A stretch of DNA of 38,218 bases. Source: a bacterium. Its GTDB lineage: Bacteria > Hydrothermota > UBA3073 > JACQXS01. Shown here piece after piece: positions 23,612 to 32,151 of this stretch. Numbering within the stretch: the stretch's first letter is position 1; each line of letters opens with the position of its first letter. The stretch is from contig JAUVIV010000013.1 of the NCBI GenBank assembly GCA_030592575.1, forward strand, positions 1 through 38,218. Direction: 5' to 3'. Both the position numbers and the translations under genes were made by a program. The notes below the pieces were generated by a model, which had not been told where the DNA came from, did no database searches, and worked only from the letters and a program-made list of their open reading frames with translations.

Positions 23612-25699
23612 ATGTTAGACAAGATTCGTAAAAGAGATGGTAGGGTCGTTTCGTTTGAGAGAGGTCGCATTACTGAGGCTATATTTAAAGCAACTCAGGC
23701 TATTGGAAAAGAGAACCAAGATCTTGCAGAAGAACTTTCTCTTAAAGTTAAAAGGCTTCTTGATGGCTCGGTTCGTCGTAGGGTGCCGGGAGTTGAGGAA
23801 ATTCAGGATTTGGTAGAGCGAGTACTAATTGAAGAGGGGTACACTAAAGTTGCAAAAACTTATATTCTTTATAGGGAAGATCATGCCCGAATAAGAAGAG
23901 CTAAAGAGGTTTTTCTGGATGTTAGCACAACTATAAATGGTTATCTTGAGGTTACGGATTGGCGTGCAAGAGAGAATGCCAATGCTGATTTCTCGTTTTC
24001 CGGATTGATGATGCACTCGGCAAGTGCGGTTATTGCCAATTACACCCTTGATTCAATTTATTCGAAAGAAGTATCGGGAGCCCATACGAATGGAGATTTT
24101 CATATTCATGATTTGGCTATGGGACTTGCCGGATATTGTGCAGGCTGGAATTTAAGGGAACTCCTATTTGAAGGATTTAATGGGGTTTCAAGAAAGGTAG
24201 AAGCTGCTGCTCCCCGACATCTTGAAACTGCACTTGGACAAATAGTAAATTTCCTTGGGACTCTTCAAAATGAATGGGCTGGTGCTATGGCATTTAATTC
24301 TTTTGATACCTACCTTGCTCCCTTTATTCGTAAGGACAATTTAACTTATTCGGAAGTAAGACAATCTATTCAAAGATTTATATTTTCTTTAAATGTGGCA
24401 TCAAGATGGGGAGGACAAACCCCTTTTTCAAATCTTACATTTGACTGGGAAGTTCCTGAAGACCTTAAAAATGAACCGGTTACGGTAGATGGGGAATACC
24501 AATCAAGTTTTGGTGTGTATGGAGATTTTAAGCACGAAATGGATATGATAAATAAGGCATTCTTGGAAATAATGATGGAGGGAGATAAAAATCATCGCGT
24601 GTTTACATTCCCTATTCCTACTTATAACTTGACCGAAGACTTTGATTATGAATCCGAGAATGCAAAGCTTTTGTTTCAAATGACAGGTAAGTATGGACTT
24701 CCTTATTTTCAAAACTTTGTGAACTCTGACCTTGACCCTGCGGATGTTCGCTCAATGTGTTGCAGGTTACAACTTGATTTAAGGCAACTCAGGAAAAATG
24801 TTACAGGTGGTTTATTTGGCTCATCTGAAAATACCGGCTCAATAGGAGTAGTTACTATCAATTTGCCAAGAATCGGCTATCTCTCCAAGAATGAAGATGA
24901 GTTCTTTTCTCGGCTCTCACGACTTATGGATCTTGCAGATACTTCTCTTGAAACGAAGCGAAAGCTTGTAACTCGGAATATTGAGTCAGGGCTCTTTCCT
25001 TATACGAAACGGTATCTCAAAACATTAGATAATCATTTTTCTACAATTGGACTTGTTGGAATGAATGAAGCCTGTCTTAATTTCTTGTCGCAAGATATTG
25101 GAACTGAGGAAGGCAAAAAGTTTGCACTTAAAGTGCTTGATTTTATGCTTGAAAAATTACGAGGATTTCAGGAAAAGACAGGACATATTTGTAACCTTGA
25201 AGCCACTCCTGCAGAAGGAACTGCTTATCGGCTTGCAAGGATTGACCACGAGAAATTCCCCGATATTATTTCTGCTGGAAAAGAAGTTCCTTATTACACA
25301 AATTCAACTCAGCTTCCGGTAGGATATACGGATGATATTTTTGAAGCGTTTGAACTTCAAGAACCATTACAAACTCGCTATACCGGCGGAACAGTTTTGC
25401 ATGGATTCATCGGAGAGGAGATAAGCGACCCGGATGCTTGTGCTTTGATTGTTAAGAGACTTGCAGAGAAATTCAGAATTCCTTATTTCACTATAACCCC
25501 GACTTTCAGTATATGTCCGGAACATGGATACATATCCGGTGAGCATTTTGAATGTCCGGAATGTGGTGCCGTTGCGGAAGTCTATTCAAGAGTGGTAGGA
25601 TATTATAGACCCGTTACTAACTGGAACGAAGGCAAACAGGAAGAATTCAAAGACCGCAAAACTTATGCGGTCTCCCAGCCCGAAGCCGTGGCGAAGTAG
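23612..25699 (+). CDS. nrdD: Anaerobic (class III) ribonucleoside-triphosphate reductase
   Basis: This glycyl-radical enzyme makes deoxyribonucleotides without oxygen and is 695 residues long. An N-terminal ATP-cone (MLDKIRKRDGRVVSFERGRI, residues 1-90) gives allosteric control. The core has HNGDFHIHDL-like sequence (HTNGDFHIHDLAMG), MCCRLQLD with the substrate-facing cysteine, and FGSSENTGSIGVVTINLPRIG. The C-terminal zinc site has cysteines in SICPEHGY and FECPECG. The radical glycine lies in SRVVGYYRPVTNWNEGK. An AGGAGGG precedes the ATG. The activase NrdG, usually adjacent, is not in the window, so the radical must be installed by a gene elsewhere. Regulation by NrdR is suggested by the upstream boxes. 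Confidence 0.96.
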   Translation: MLDKIRKRDGRVVSFERGRITEAIFKATQAIGKENQDLAEELSLKVKRLLDGSVRRRVPGVEEIQDLVERVLIEEGYTKVAKTYILYREDHARIRRAKEVFLDVSTTINGYLEVTDWRARENANADFSFSGLMMHSASAVIANYTLDSIYSKEVSGAHTNGDFHIHDLAMGLAGYCAGWNLRELLFEGFNGVSRKVEAAAPRHLETALGQIVNFLGTLQNEWAGAMAFNSFDTYLAPFIRKDNLTYSEVRQSIQRFIFSLNVASRWGGQTPFSNLTFDWEVPEDLKNEPVTVDGEYQSSFGVYGDFKHEMDMINKAFLEIMMEGDKNHRVFTFPIPTYNLTEDFDYESENAKLLFQMTGKYGLPYFQNFVNSDLDPADVRSMCCRLQLDLRQLRKNVTGGLFGSSENTGSIGVVTINLPRIGYLSKNEDEFFSRLSRLMDLADTSLETKRKLVTRNIESGLFPYTKRYLKTLDNHFSTIGLVGMNEACLNFLSQDIGTEEGKKFALKVLDFMLEKLRGFQEKTGHICNLEATPAEGTAYRLARIDHEKFPDIISAGKEVPYYTNSTQLPVGYTDDIFEAFELQEPLQTRYTGGTVLHGFIGEEISDPDACALIVKRLAEKFRIPYFTITPTFSICPEHGYISGEHFECPECGAVAEVYSRVVGYYRPVTNWNEGKQEEFKDRKTYAVSQPEAVAK

Positions 25700-25733
25700 G
25701 TTTTGGTTATTAATCATTAAATAGAGAGTTCTT

Positions 25734-26618
25734 ATGACCTATTATTCTAAACGTAACAAAGGTTGGGAATATGATTTAAGTAGTGAATTCTGGAATGGGT
25801 TCAAAGCATATATAGAGGAAATTGTCCAAGAAAAATACCTTTATAAAATTTTTGGTGATTGGAAAAATGGTTTTTTGGCAAACTCTGATAAAGTAAAATC
25901 AAAGATGCTTCAAGAAATAGGTGTTGGAGAATGGCCATTATTCAATCAACCTTCAGATGATAAAATATTTGACCTGATACAATTCTTTTTTAAATTTGTA
26001 TCCTATCCCACTGAATGGGAGTATGATCGGGTTTGGGAGCAAAATCTGCCTACCGAATTTGATAGAGGAAAAGGTAGTTTGTACTATACTATGAAAATAA
26101 ATGACCTATTTGAAAATTTTAAGCATCCATACGAGTTTAAAAAAGGAGAAATAAGAGCTCACCGGAGTGAGATATTAGATGAGAAAGTTCTAAATTTAGA
26201 ATTCAAAATATCAGATGTAGAATTGTCTACATTGATAAACGAAGCAATAAAAAATTTTTATAGTAGAAATTCTGAGGATAAAAAAAGAGGGTTAGAAAAA
26301 ATTGTAGATGCATTTCAAAGGTTGAAAACTTTAAAAAACGCTGATGTTAAAAAAGGTGTTGAGCAAATGGCAAAAGAAGCTTCTTTGCTTGAAGAAACAC
26401 AAGCTGCTTTTGGAGAAGATTTAACGGATTTATGGAAGATAGCTAACGATTATGCAATTAGACACTTTGAAACAAATAAAATTCCTTTAGCAGATAACAA
26501 TTTTATAGAATATCTTTTTTATGGATATTTCAATGTTATAAGACTTGTGCTTACAAAGTACGGGATGCTTGGAAATAAGAAAATAGTAGTAGAAGAAAAA
26601 AGGGAACTCCCTTTTTGA
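25734..26618 (+). CDS. Unrecognised protein downstream of nrdD
   Basis: This 294-residue soluble protein is rich in aromatic residues in its first half (YYSKRNKGWEYDLSSEFWNGF ...) and helical in its second. No signal peptide or membrane segment is visible. The C-terminal segment (DLWKIANDYAIRHFETNKIPL followed by a hydrophobic helix pair FIEYLFYGYFNVIRLVLTKYG) loosely resembles the ends of HEPN-like proteins linked to abortive infection. The RHF sequence is at best an imperfect version of the HEPN RNase motif, so I make no functional call. It starts 34 nt after the nrdD stop, in the place where nrdG often lies, but it has no CxxxCxxC radical-SAM motif and is not an activase. Composite REP elements follow it. 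Confidence 0.7.
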   Translation: MTYYSKRNKGWEYDLSSEFWNGFKAYIEEIVQEKYLYKIFGDWKNGFLANSDKVKSKMLQEIGVGEWPLFNQPSDDKIFDLIQFFFKFVSYPTEWEYDRVWEQNLPTEFDRGKGSLYYTMKINDLFENFKHPYEFKKGEIRAHRSEILDEKVLNLEFKISDVELSTLINEAIKNFYSRNSEDKKRGLEKIVDAFQRLKTLKNADVKKGVEQMAKEASLLEETQAAFGEDLTDLWKIANDYAIRHFETNKIPLADNNFIEYLFYGYFNVIRLVLTKYGMLGNKKIVVEEKRELPF

Positions 26619-26668
26619 AATTTGCTATTAAAAAGTACAGTGAAAATTTGGCTGTACAAGAATGTAAT

Positions 26669-26723
26669 GTAGCGTGGGGGTTTATCCCCCACATATTTTG
26701 CCGAGGATGAAACTCGGTGCTAC
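26669..26723. repeat. Composite REP element 1 (REP + inverted REP)
   Basis: GTAGC at 26669-26673 pairs with GCTAC at 26719-26723. Inside are GTGGGGG-TTTAT-CCCCCAC (26674-26692) and CCGAG-GATGAAA-CTCGG (26701-26717). Read from either end the element begins GTAGC followed by a palindrome, as in classical REP/inverted-REP pairs. Confidence 0.75.
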
Positions 26724-26738
26724 TTATATAATATTAAT

Positions 26739-26797
26739 GTAGGGGCAGGTCTTGCACCTGCCCTGTTATTTTGGGCAACCGCAAGGGTTGCCCCTAC
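26739..26797. repeat. Composite REP element 2 (REP + inverted REP)
   Basis: GTAGG at 26739-26743 pairs with CCTAC at 26793-26797. Inside are GGGCAGGT-CTTGC-ACCTGCCC (26743-26763) and GGGCAACC-GCAAG-GGTTGCCC (26773-26793), each an 8-bp perfect stem. The GTAGGGGC head recurs at 35445 and, on the other strand, at 38168. Confidence 0.78.
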
Positions 26798-26850
26798 GAT
26801 TGTTAGATAAAGAAGCAGAGGATGAATATTGGCAGTATTTGTTTTGTTAT

Positions 26851-26901
26851 GGAATGCAAAAGCTTGCTTTTGCCCTACGCAGTAGCAAGCTACTGCACTC
26901 C
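26851..26901. repeat. Composite REP element 3
   Basis: GGAATGC (26851-26857) and GCACTCC (26895-26901) are complementary with one mismatch. They enclose GCAAAAGC-TT-GCTTTTGC (26856-26873) and GCAGTAGC-AA-GCTACTGC (26879-26896), both perfect 8-bp stems. The next bases, CCAAAGCAT at 26900-26908, match half of the palindrome that flanks the RAYT at 1145-1859. The rest of the 313-nt gap between 26619 and 26931 holds no gene I can support. Confidence 0.7.
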
Positions 26902-26931
26902 AAAGCATTTCAGAATAATCTAAAAACGAAT

Positions 26932-28641
26932 CTACTGTTTTTTTGTAGCGCTTAAAAATCCCAAGAATAATGGAGATGCGGTAAGGAATTTTGATGTAAA
27001 CTCAGGATGTGCTTGTGTAGCTACAAAAAACGGATGCTCCGGAAGTTCCAGGAATTCTGCTAACTTAACTCCATCTAATCGATGATGATGACCTGAAAAT
27101 ACTAACCCGGCATCTTCCAATGTCTTCTCAAACTCAGGAGAGAATTCATATCGATGGCGATGACGCTCTACTATATATTTAGTTGCAGGTTGTGAATCTA
27201 TAAGTTGTCCGAGACGATATGGTTCAAATGATTTTGCCATATCCTGTTTAATTCTTCCTTCTTTTTCGTAGAGCTTATAAACAAGAGTGTCCGGTTTGAT
27301 GTAAGCTGCATACGCTCCAAGTCTCATTGTTCCACCATATTGTGATTCTTCCATTGCCTTTTGTTGAGATGGAAGCAGAGTTATTATCGGATAAGGAGTA
27401 TCCGGCAATACTTCTCGTGAATGTGCTTCTTTTAGATTACATACATTTCTTGCGTACTCTACTGCGGCAAGTTGCATTCCAAGACAAAGTCCGAGAAACG
27501 GGATTTTATTTTCTCTAACATACTTAATTGTTTTGATTTTTCCTTCAATACCTGTAGCTCCAAATCCGCCCGGAATAATTATGCCATCATAATTTTTAAG
27601 TATCTCAACTCCTTGTTGCTCTATTTCTTTAGAATCTATCCATTCTATTTTTGGTTTAATTCCAAGAGCGGCACCTGCATTAATAAGAGCTTCATTTATT
27701 GATACATAAGCATCTCGGAGGCTAAATTCTCCGATGTCCAAGTATTTGCCAACCATTCCTATTCTTGCAGTTGTGCTCGGGTTTCTTAAGTTGTTAAGTC
27801 GGACATTCCATTTTTCCCAGTTAGGTTCTTTTTTGGGTTCAAGAGCTAATTTAGTGAGTATTTTTTTACCAAGATTCTCGCGTTCAAAGTTTATAGGTAC
27901 TTCGTAAACAATTTTAACATCTGGAGCCGAGATAACAAATTCTCGTTTTATGTTTGCGTAAGTTTCTATCTTCTTCCTACGTATATCGTCAAGTGCTTCT
28001 TTGCCTCGGCATAAAATTATATCCGGAATTATTCCGTTTTCCTGAAGTAGCTTTATTGCTTGCTGAGTTGGTTTTGTCTTCATTTCCCCGATATGAGATG
28101 GGACGGGCATATAAGTTATGAGCACATAAATAAGATTTTCCTTACCGAGTTCTCTTTCCAATCCTTTTACGGCAAAAAGAAATGGAATATTCTCGTAATC
28201 TCCGACAGTTCCGCCTATTTCTATGATTGTAACATCATAATCTTCAGATGCGGCTCTAATCCTATCCTTTATTTCATTCGGAACATGAGGAATAAATTGG
28301 ACGGTTTCTCCAAGATATTCGCCCCTTCTCTCGCGGTCTATTATGGCTTTATATACCTGACCGGTTGTAATATTATTTCGTTTTGGTATGTCAATTCCAA
28401 GAAACCGTTCGTAACTTCCAAGGTCCTGGTCTATTTCACCACCGTCATTAGTAACCCAAACTTCTCCGTGTTCGGTTGGGCGTAAAGTTCCTGCATCATA
28501 ATTTATATAGGGGTCTATTTTTATGCCCGTGAGGCTATATCCGTATTCATTAAGTATTTTCCCAATTGATGCAGTGGCAATTCCTTTCCCGACACCTGAT
28601 AATACACCTCCGATTACGACAATATATTTTTTCGTTTTCAT
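26932..28641 (-). CDS. pyrG: CTP synthase
   Basis: This enzyme converts UTP to CTP with ATP and glutamine and is 569 residues long. The N-terminal synthetase domain has GGVLSGVGKGIATASIG, KIDPYINYDAGT, HGEVWVTNDGGE and IGGTVGDYEN. The C-terminal class I glutamine amidotransferase domain has GLCLGMQ with the nucleophilic Cys and AHPEF with the catalytic His and Glu. An AAGGAG precedes the ATG. It stands alone on the minus strand between the REP cluster and thyX, with about 130 nt before the end of thyX, so it may be cotranscribed with thyX or have its own promoter. Confidence 0.97.
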   Translation of the reverse strand: MKTKKYIVVIGGVLSGVGKGIATASIGKILNEYGYSLTGIKIDPYINYDAGTLRPTEHGEVWVTNDGGEIDQDLGSYERFLGIDIPKRNNITTGQVYKAIIDRERRGEYLGETVQFIPHVPNEIKDRIRAASEDYDVTIIEIGGTVGDYENIPFLFAVKGLERELGKENLIYVLITYMPVPSHIGEMKTKPTQQAIKLLQENGIIPDIILCRGKEALDDIRRKKIETYANIKREFVISAPDVKIVYEVPINFERENLGKKILTKLALEPKKEPNWEKWNVRLNNLRNPSTTARIGMVGKYLDIGEFSLRDAYVSINEALINAGAALGIKPKIEWIDSKEIEQQGVEILKNYDGIIIPGGFGATGIEGKIKTIKYVRENKIPFLGLCLGMQLAAVEYARNVCNLKEAHSREVLPDTPYPIITLLPSQQKAMEESQYGGTMRLGAYAAYIKPDTLVYKLYEKEGRIKQDMAKSFEPYRLGQLIDSQPATKYIVERHRHRYEFSPEFEKTLEDAGLVFSGHHHRLDGVKLAEFLELPEHPFFVATQAHPEFTSKFLTASPLFLGFLSATKKQ

Positions 28642-28770
28642 CTCACTCCTTGTTCCTGAAAATTAAACAATTTTGGTGAATAGAGTTCTATCAAGAACTT
28701 TTTAATTCGTCTCTCTGTTTTTTCACGTACTCTTTATTTATCTTATAATAGTATTTGGCGAAGATTATAT

Positions 28771-30249
28771 TCATTTTTTCATTACCATCTCGTAAATATT
28801 TTCAAAATTATGCTTACCACCAAGAAGAATAGTTGTAATAGGAGCTATTTTTTTTGCCAGTTTCGACATTGTGTTTGTTACGTTTCTAATTTCCCATTGT
28901 GCAGTCTTGTCCTCTCTTATTCTTGAAATGTGATATAATTGCCGTATATTTGTTGCGACTACAACTCTTCTTCTATGTGCATTTGTCAAGCAATATTCAG
29001 CCGATTTGCCGTATTTTTTAAATTCATTATACAAATCAACGGACTTATCACAAACATTTTGAAATTCTTGCGTTAATCCGATTTCTTCAATATTTGGCGG
29101 GATTGTACATCCGAGTTCAGGAAGATAATCTTGAGTTAATAATGTATTCATTCTATGCCTTTTTAGTTGGGCAAAACAGCTTGCACTCATAATTACTTCA
29201 TAAATTAAAAACCCCGATTCAAATGCTCGCGGAACTTTATCAAATGCACTAATGTGTTTCAAAGAGTCTTTAATAAAATCTTTTGCTTTTCCCTCGTCAA
29301 TTAGTTTATTTGTTAAAGAATAGCAATCACTTATTGGTTTATTTGAATATGTGTGCAACAAAGTGGAAATAATTTCTCTGTCCGGATTATTATGATTTAC
29401 AAGAATTATATCTTTTTCTGAGGTTTTATTTCCTAAATTCTTATTTTGATTAAAACTTTTTTCGACTAAATCTCTTGTGTTTTTCTTTGTATATTTAAAA
29501 TTATCATCTTTTAATTCTTGCCCTGGATTGTGTTGCTTGAATAATTCAGGATCAGTAAGTTGAATTATAGAGGGTGCTTTTTCTGCTATTACCTCATATA
29601 GCAACTTGGCAAACTCTTTTTCCTCTTTTAACCTACCATATTTCAACTCTCTAATTGCCAGTTCTGCAGTTTGTCCTGTGTAAGAACATCCAAGCTGAGT
29701 TTCGGTTGCCAAGCATAAACTATATCTTGCGTCTTCTTTTGCAATGCCTTCTAAATCTTTTAAACTTTCATCTGGGAATTTTTTCTTTAAGAATTCAAAA
29801 AGCTTGGGGTTGGCTTTGAAATAGAAATCATTTTGAAGTTTTACAAGCTTATCAAATTTTGCTAAATCTTCCGAGCTGAATTCTTGAGGTCTAATATAAT
29901 CCCCATCTAATGTAACATATCTTTGAGACTTCTCCGTATATCCTGCCAATCTTCTTTTTTCTATTGATTCTACGAGGAGCCTTGAAACCCTTTTTATATT
30001 TAAATTAAAAATTGCGTGGTCAGCAACTGAATGATGTCCCATACCGTAAATAATTGTTTCATTTGATTTTCTTGCCTTGGAAATATTCTCTATGGATTCA
30101 TTGACTAATTCATCAACATTTTTCTTGCTTCTGCTTATTCTGGCATAAGCAGCGGATATTACCTCTGGGGTCGCTTTTTTCTTCTCCTCTTCGGATAAAT
30201 TTTCAATAACTTTTACGGGAATGTTAATGCCAGCTAAAACAATTTTCAT
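28771..30249 (-). CDS. thyX: Flavin-dependent thymidylate synthase, tandem-domain form
   Basis: At 492 residues this is about twice the usual ThyX length (roughly 220-270). Both halves look like ThyX. The first has a GHHSVADHA segment and KRRLAGYTEKSQRYV, which aligns with the signature RHRxxSxNExSxRY but with RHR changed to KRR. The second has CFAQLKRHRMNTLLTQDYLPE, which keeps RHR but loses the rest, then NIRQLYHISRIREDKTAQWEIR, like the usual C-terminal region. ThyX makes dTMP from dUMP with methylene-tetrahydrofolate and FAD. Its active sites lie between subunits, so a fused pair could form complementary half-sites. Long ThyX proteins are also known in Chlamydiae. A TTGACT/TAGTAT promoter precedes the start. 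Confidence 0.82.
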   Translation of the reverse strand: MKIVLAGINIPVKVIENLSEEEKKKATPEVISAAYARISRSKKNVDELVNESIENISKARKSNETIIYGMGHHSVADHAIFNLNIKRVSRLLVESIEKRRLAGYTEKSQRYVTLDGDYIRPQEFSSEDLAKFDKLVKLQNDFYFKANPKLFEFLKKKFPDESLKDLEGIAKEDARYSLCLATETQLGCSYTGQTAELAIRELKYGRLKEEKEFAKLLYEVIAEKAPSIIQLTDPELFKQHNPGQELKDDNFKYTKKNTRDLVEKSFNQNKNLGNKTSEKDIILVNHNNPDREIISTLLHTYSNKPISDCYSLTNKLIDEGKAKDFIKDSLKHISAFDKVPRAFESGFLIYEVIMSASCFAQLKRHRMNTLLTQDYLPELGCTIPPNIEEIGLTQEFQNVCDKSVDLYNEFKKYGKSAEYCLTNAHRRRVVVATNIRQLYHISRIREDKTAQWEIRNVTNTMSKLAKKIAPITTILLGGKHNFENIYEMVMKK

Positions 30250-30267
30250 ACTTCAATAATTTTCCTT

Positions 30268-30295
30268 ATACTATGATAACTTTATTAAAAGTCAA
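30268..30295 (-). promoter_or_regulatory. thyX promoter
   Basis: On the minus strand: TTGACT at 30290-30295, a 16-nt spacer and TAGTAT at 30268-30273. The gap to the ATG is 18 nt, which leaves only a short leader without a clear Shine-Dalgarno. Confidence 0.55.
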
Positions 30296-30443
30296 GGGGA
30301 TAGTTAAATTTTTAGTGGCTAATAATTCTATGTTGCCGATGATAATGAATATACTAAACATTCTTACTTCCATTTTCTTTTTTGCGAGGGTTAAAGCTAA
30401 TTATTCTTTGATTATCAGGAACTTTTATCTCACAAAATTTCTC

Positions 30444-30471
30444 TTGACAGGGAGATATTCTTTAATATTTT
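30444..30471 (+). promoter_or_regulatory. fabH promoter, leaderless type
   Basis: TTGACA at 30444-30449, a 16-nt spacer and TATTTT at 30466-30471. Only 6 nt lie between the -10 box and the ATG at 30478. Confidence 0.6.
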
Positions 30472-30477
30472 TAAAGT

Positions 30478-31458
30478 ATGCAAAAAATAAAAATCGTTGG
30501 AACCGGTAGTGCCATTCCGCCTCGTATTATTACCAATCTTGATTTGGAAAAGATGGTAAATACCTCAGATGAGTGGATAAGAGAACGAACGGGAATTAGT
30601 GAGCGTCATATCGTTGATGAGAAAACCGCAACATCAGATTTGGTTGCAGAATCTGCGTTAGTTGCATTAAAAGATGCAGGGCTTGAGGCAAAAGATCTTG
30701 GTGCTATTATAGTAGCAACTGCATCACCTGATACTGCATACCCTCCTACAGCTTGTTGGGCACAAAAAAAACTTAATATTCCGGGGATACCGGCGTTTGA
30801 TATATCGGCAGCATGCACGGGCTTTCTTTATGGACTTGAAATAGCAAGTGGACTTGTGGAATCAGGTGGGTATCGGAATGTGCTTGTTTCAGGAGCTGAA
30901 GTAATGTCAAAGATTGTGAATTGGGAAGACCGTAATACCTGTGTAATTTTTGGAGACGGAGCAAGTTCGGTAATTGTAGATAAGAGCGACGGAGAAAGCG
31001 GTATAATATCTTCTTATTTGGGGGCAGACGGGACACTTGGAGAACTTCTCTATCAGCCAGCAGGAGGAACAAGAATGCCGGCATCTCAAGAAACAATAGA
31101 TAAAAAATTACATACAGTGCATATGAAAGGGACAGAAGTATTCAAACATGCGGTGAGGGCAATGGGAGGTGCGGCAATTCGCGTGCTTAAGGAGGCAAAT
31201 CTTACAAGTGATGATATATCGCTTTTTATTCCTCATCAGGCAAACTTGCGGATAGTGGATGCTACTTGCAGAAGAGCGGGTATCTCAATGGACAAGACTC
31301 ATACAATAATTCATAAATACGGAAATGTTCCGGCAGCTTCTATTCCCCTAACATTAGACGATGCACTTCGGGCAGGACGAATAAAACGAGGAGACCTCTT
31401 GCTTTTTGCTGCATTCGGTGGTGGATTTACCTGGGGAGCTATGGTGCTTAAATGGTAG
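30478..31458 (+). CDS. fabH: Beta-ketoacyl-ACP synthase III
   Basis: FabH starts type II fatty acid synthesis by condensing an acyl-CoA with malonyl-ACP. It is 326 residues, the normal length. The catalytic triad is visible: Cys in ISAACTGFLYGL, His in FIPHQANLRI and Asn in KYGNVPAASIPL. GDGASSV and the C-terminal FAAFGGGFTWGA motif are typical. It lies alone, with no other fab gene next to it, and appears to be transcribed from a leaderless promoter. A 78-residue overlapping reading frame upstream (30273-30509) is a shadow. Confidence 0.97.
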   Translation: MQKIKIVGTGSAIPPRIITNLDLEKMVNTSDEWIRERTGISERHIVDEKTATSDLVAESALVALKDAGLEAKDLGAIIVATASPDTAYPPTACWAQKKLNIPGIPAFDISAACTGFLYGLEIASGLVESGGYRNVLVSGAEVMSKIVNWEDRNTCVIFGDGASSVIVDKSDGESGIISSYLGADGTLGELLYQPAGGTRMPASQETIDKKLHTVHMKGTEVFKHAVRAMGGAAIRVLKEANLTSDDISLFIPHQANLRIVDATCRRAGISMDKTHTIIHKYGNVPAASIPLTLDDALRAGRIKRGDLLLFAAFGGGFTWGAMVLKW

Positions 31459-31554
31459 TCCTAAGTTGTATTCACGAAAGAAAATATATTTCAAAAATCA
31501 AATAAATGTAATTTTTATATCTTGTAATTACGTATCCACATTTTAAAATCTAAC

Positions 31555-31582
31555 TTGACAGAAGAAAAATTTGCAGTATATT
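31555..31582 (+). promoter_or_regulatory. Promoter of the pilX-pilY1 cluster, leaderless type
   Basis: TTGACA at 31555-31560, a 16-nt spacer and TATATT at 31577-31582, followed by 9 nt and the ATG at 31592. No Shine-Dalgarno precedes that ATG. Confidence 0.65.
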
Positions 31583-31591
31583 ATCTATGAG

Positions 31592-32044
31592 ATGAAAAAA
31601 GAAAAAGGAATGACTTTAATTCTTGTGTTGGGGATATTTGTAATTCTTGGAATAATAGCAGTTACATTTATAACCTTTACTTCGCGTGAGGCAAAAATCA
31701 GTAAATGGACAGCGGACTCAAAGATTGCTTTTCACGCTGCAGAAGCAGGATTAGAAGAGGGAATAGCGAATATTCCTATGGACTTAATCGCATTTCCTGC
31801 ATTACCAGATACTTGGGATTCGCTTCCAAATCGAGCTAAATATAAGAGTGGACCACCTGATAGCTTGCCTATACCGCCGGAACTTACCGATAAGCAGTAT
31901 TTAGTTGGATATAGTATAGAGCATGGAGCAGCGTTTTATGATTATCTCTATGGTCTTCATACATCCGGAAAAACAAGGAGAAGCACGCGAGAAATAAAAG
32001 CAAGTATTAAATGTGGTCCTATGGGCGGCGGAGCAGGATATTGA
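31592..32044 (+). CDS. PilX-like minor pilin
   Basis: The 150-residue protein begins MKKEKGMTLILVLGIFVILGIIAVTFITF. A short basic leader before Gly is followed by a hydrophobic helix, as in type IV pilin-like PilX N-terminal domains. FHAAEAGLEEGIANIP, a second PilX hallmark, follows. The position +5 Glu of major pilins is absent, as is common in PilX/PilV-like minor pilins. It would be processed by a prepilin peptidase and help start or cap type IV pili. I chose the ATG at 31592, not a TTG at 31571, because the promoter and the leader peptide agree with it. PilY1 lies two genes downstream. Confidence 0.75.
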   Translation: MKKEKGMTLILVLGIFVILGIIAVTFITFTSREAKISKWTADSKIAFHAAEAGLEEGIANIPMDLIAFPALPDTWDSLPNRAKYKSGPPDSLPIPPELTDKQYLVGYSIEHGAAFYDYLYGLHTSGKTRRSTREIKASIKCGPMGGGAGY

Positions 32045-32050
32045 TTAAAA

Positions 32051-32130
32051 GGTTCAAGGGTTTAAAGGTTCAAGAGTTTAAAGGTTCAAGAGTTTAAAGG
32101 TTCAAGGGTTTAAGGGATTGAGAGTTTAAA
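32051..32130. repeat. Tandem 16-bp repeat, five units
   Basis: Five consecutive 16-bp units, consensus GGTTCAAGAGTTTAAA, begin 7 nt after the pilX stop. Each unit is two related 8-bp halves. Variants are AAGGG for AAGAG in units 1 and 4, and GGATTGAG in unit 5. Related copies, inverted, occur at 13653-13692 and inside the tsaC-like gene at 35817-35864. Confidence 0.9.
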
Positions 32131-32151
32131 AATTAAAAAAAGGAGGTAAAA

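Noticed and set aside
26669-26901. CRISPR array
   Set aside because: The palindromes differ from each other, there is no constant repeat with regular spacers, and no cas genes are near.
26720-26908. Small protein on the minus strand in the pyrG gap
   Set aside because: It reads through REP hairpins and has no ribosome binding site or recognisable sequence.
30273-30509. 78-residue hydrophobic protein before fabH
   Set aside because: It overlaps the fabH promoter and start in another frame and has no ribosome binding site.
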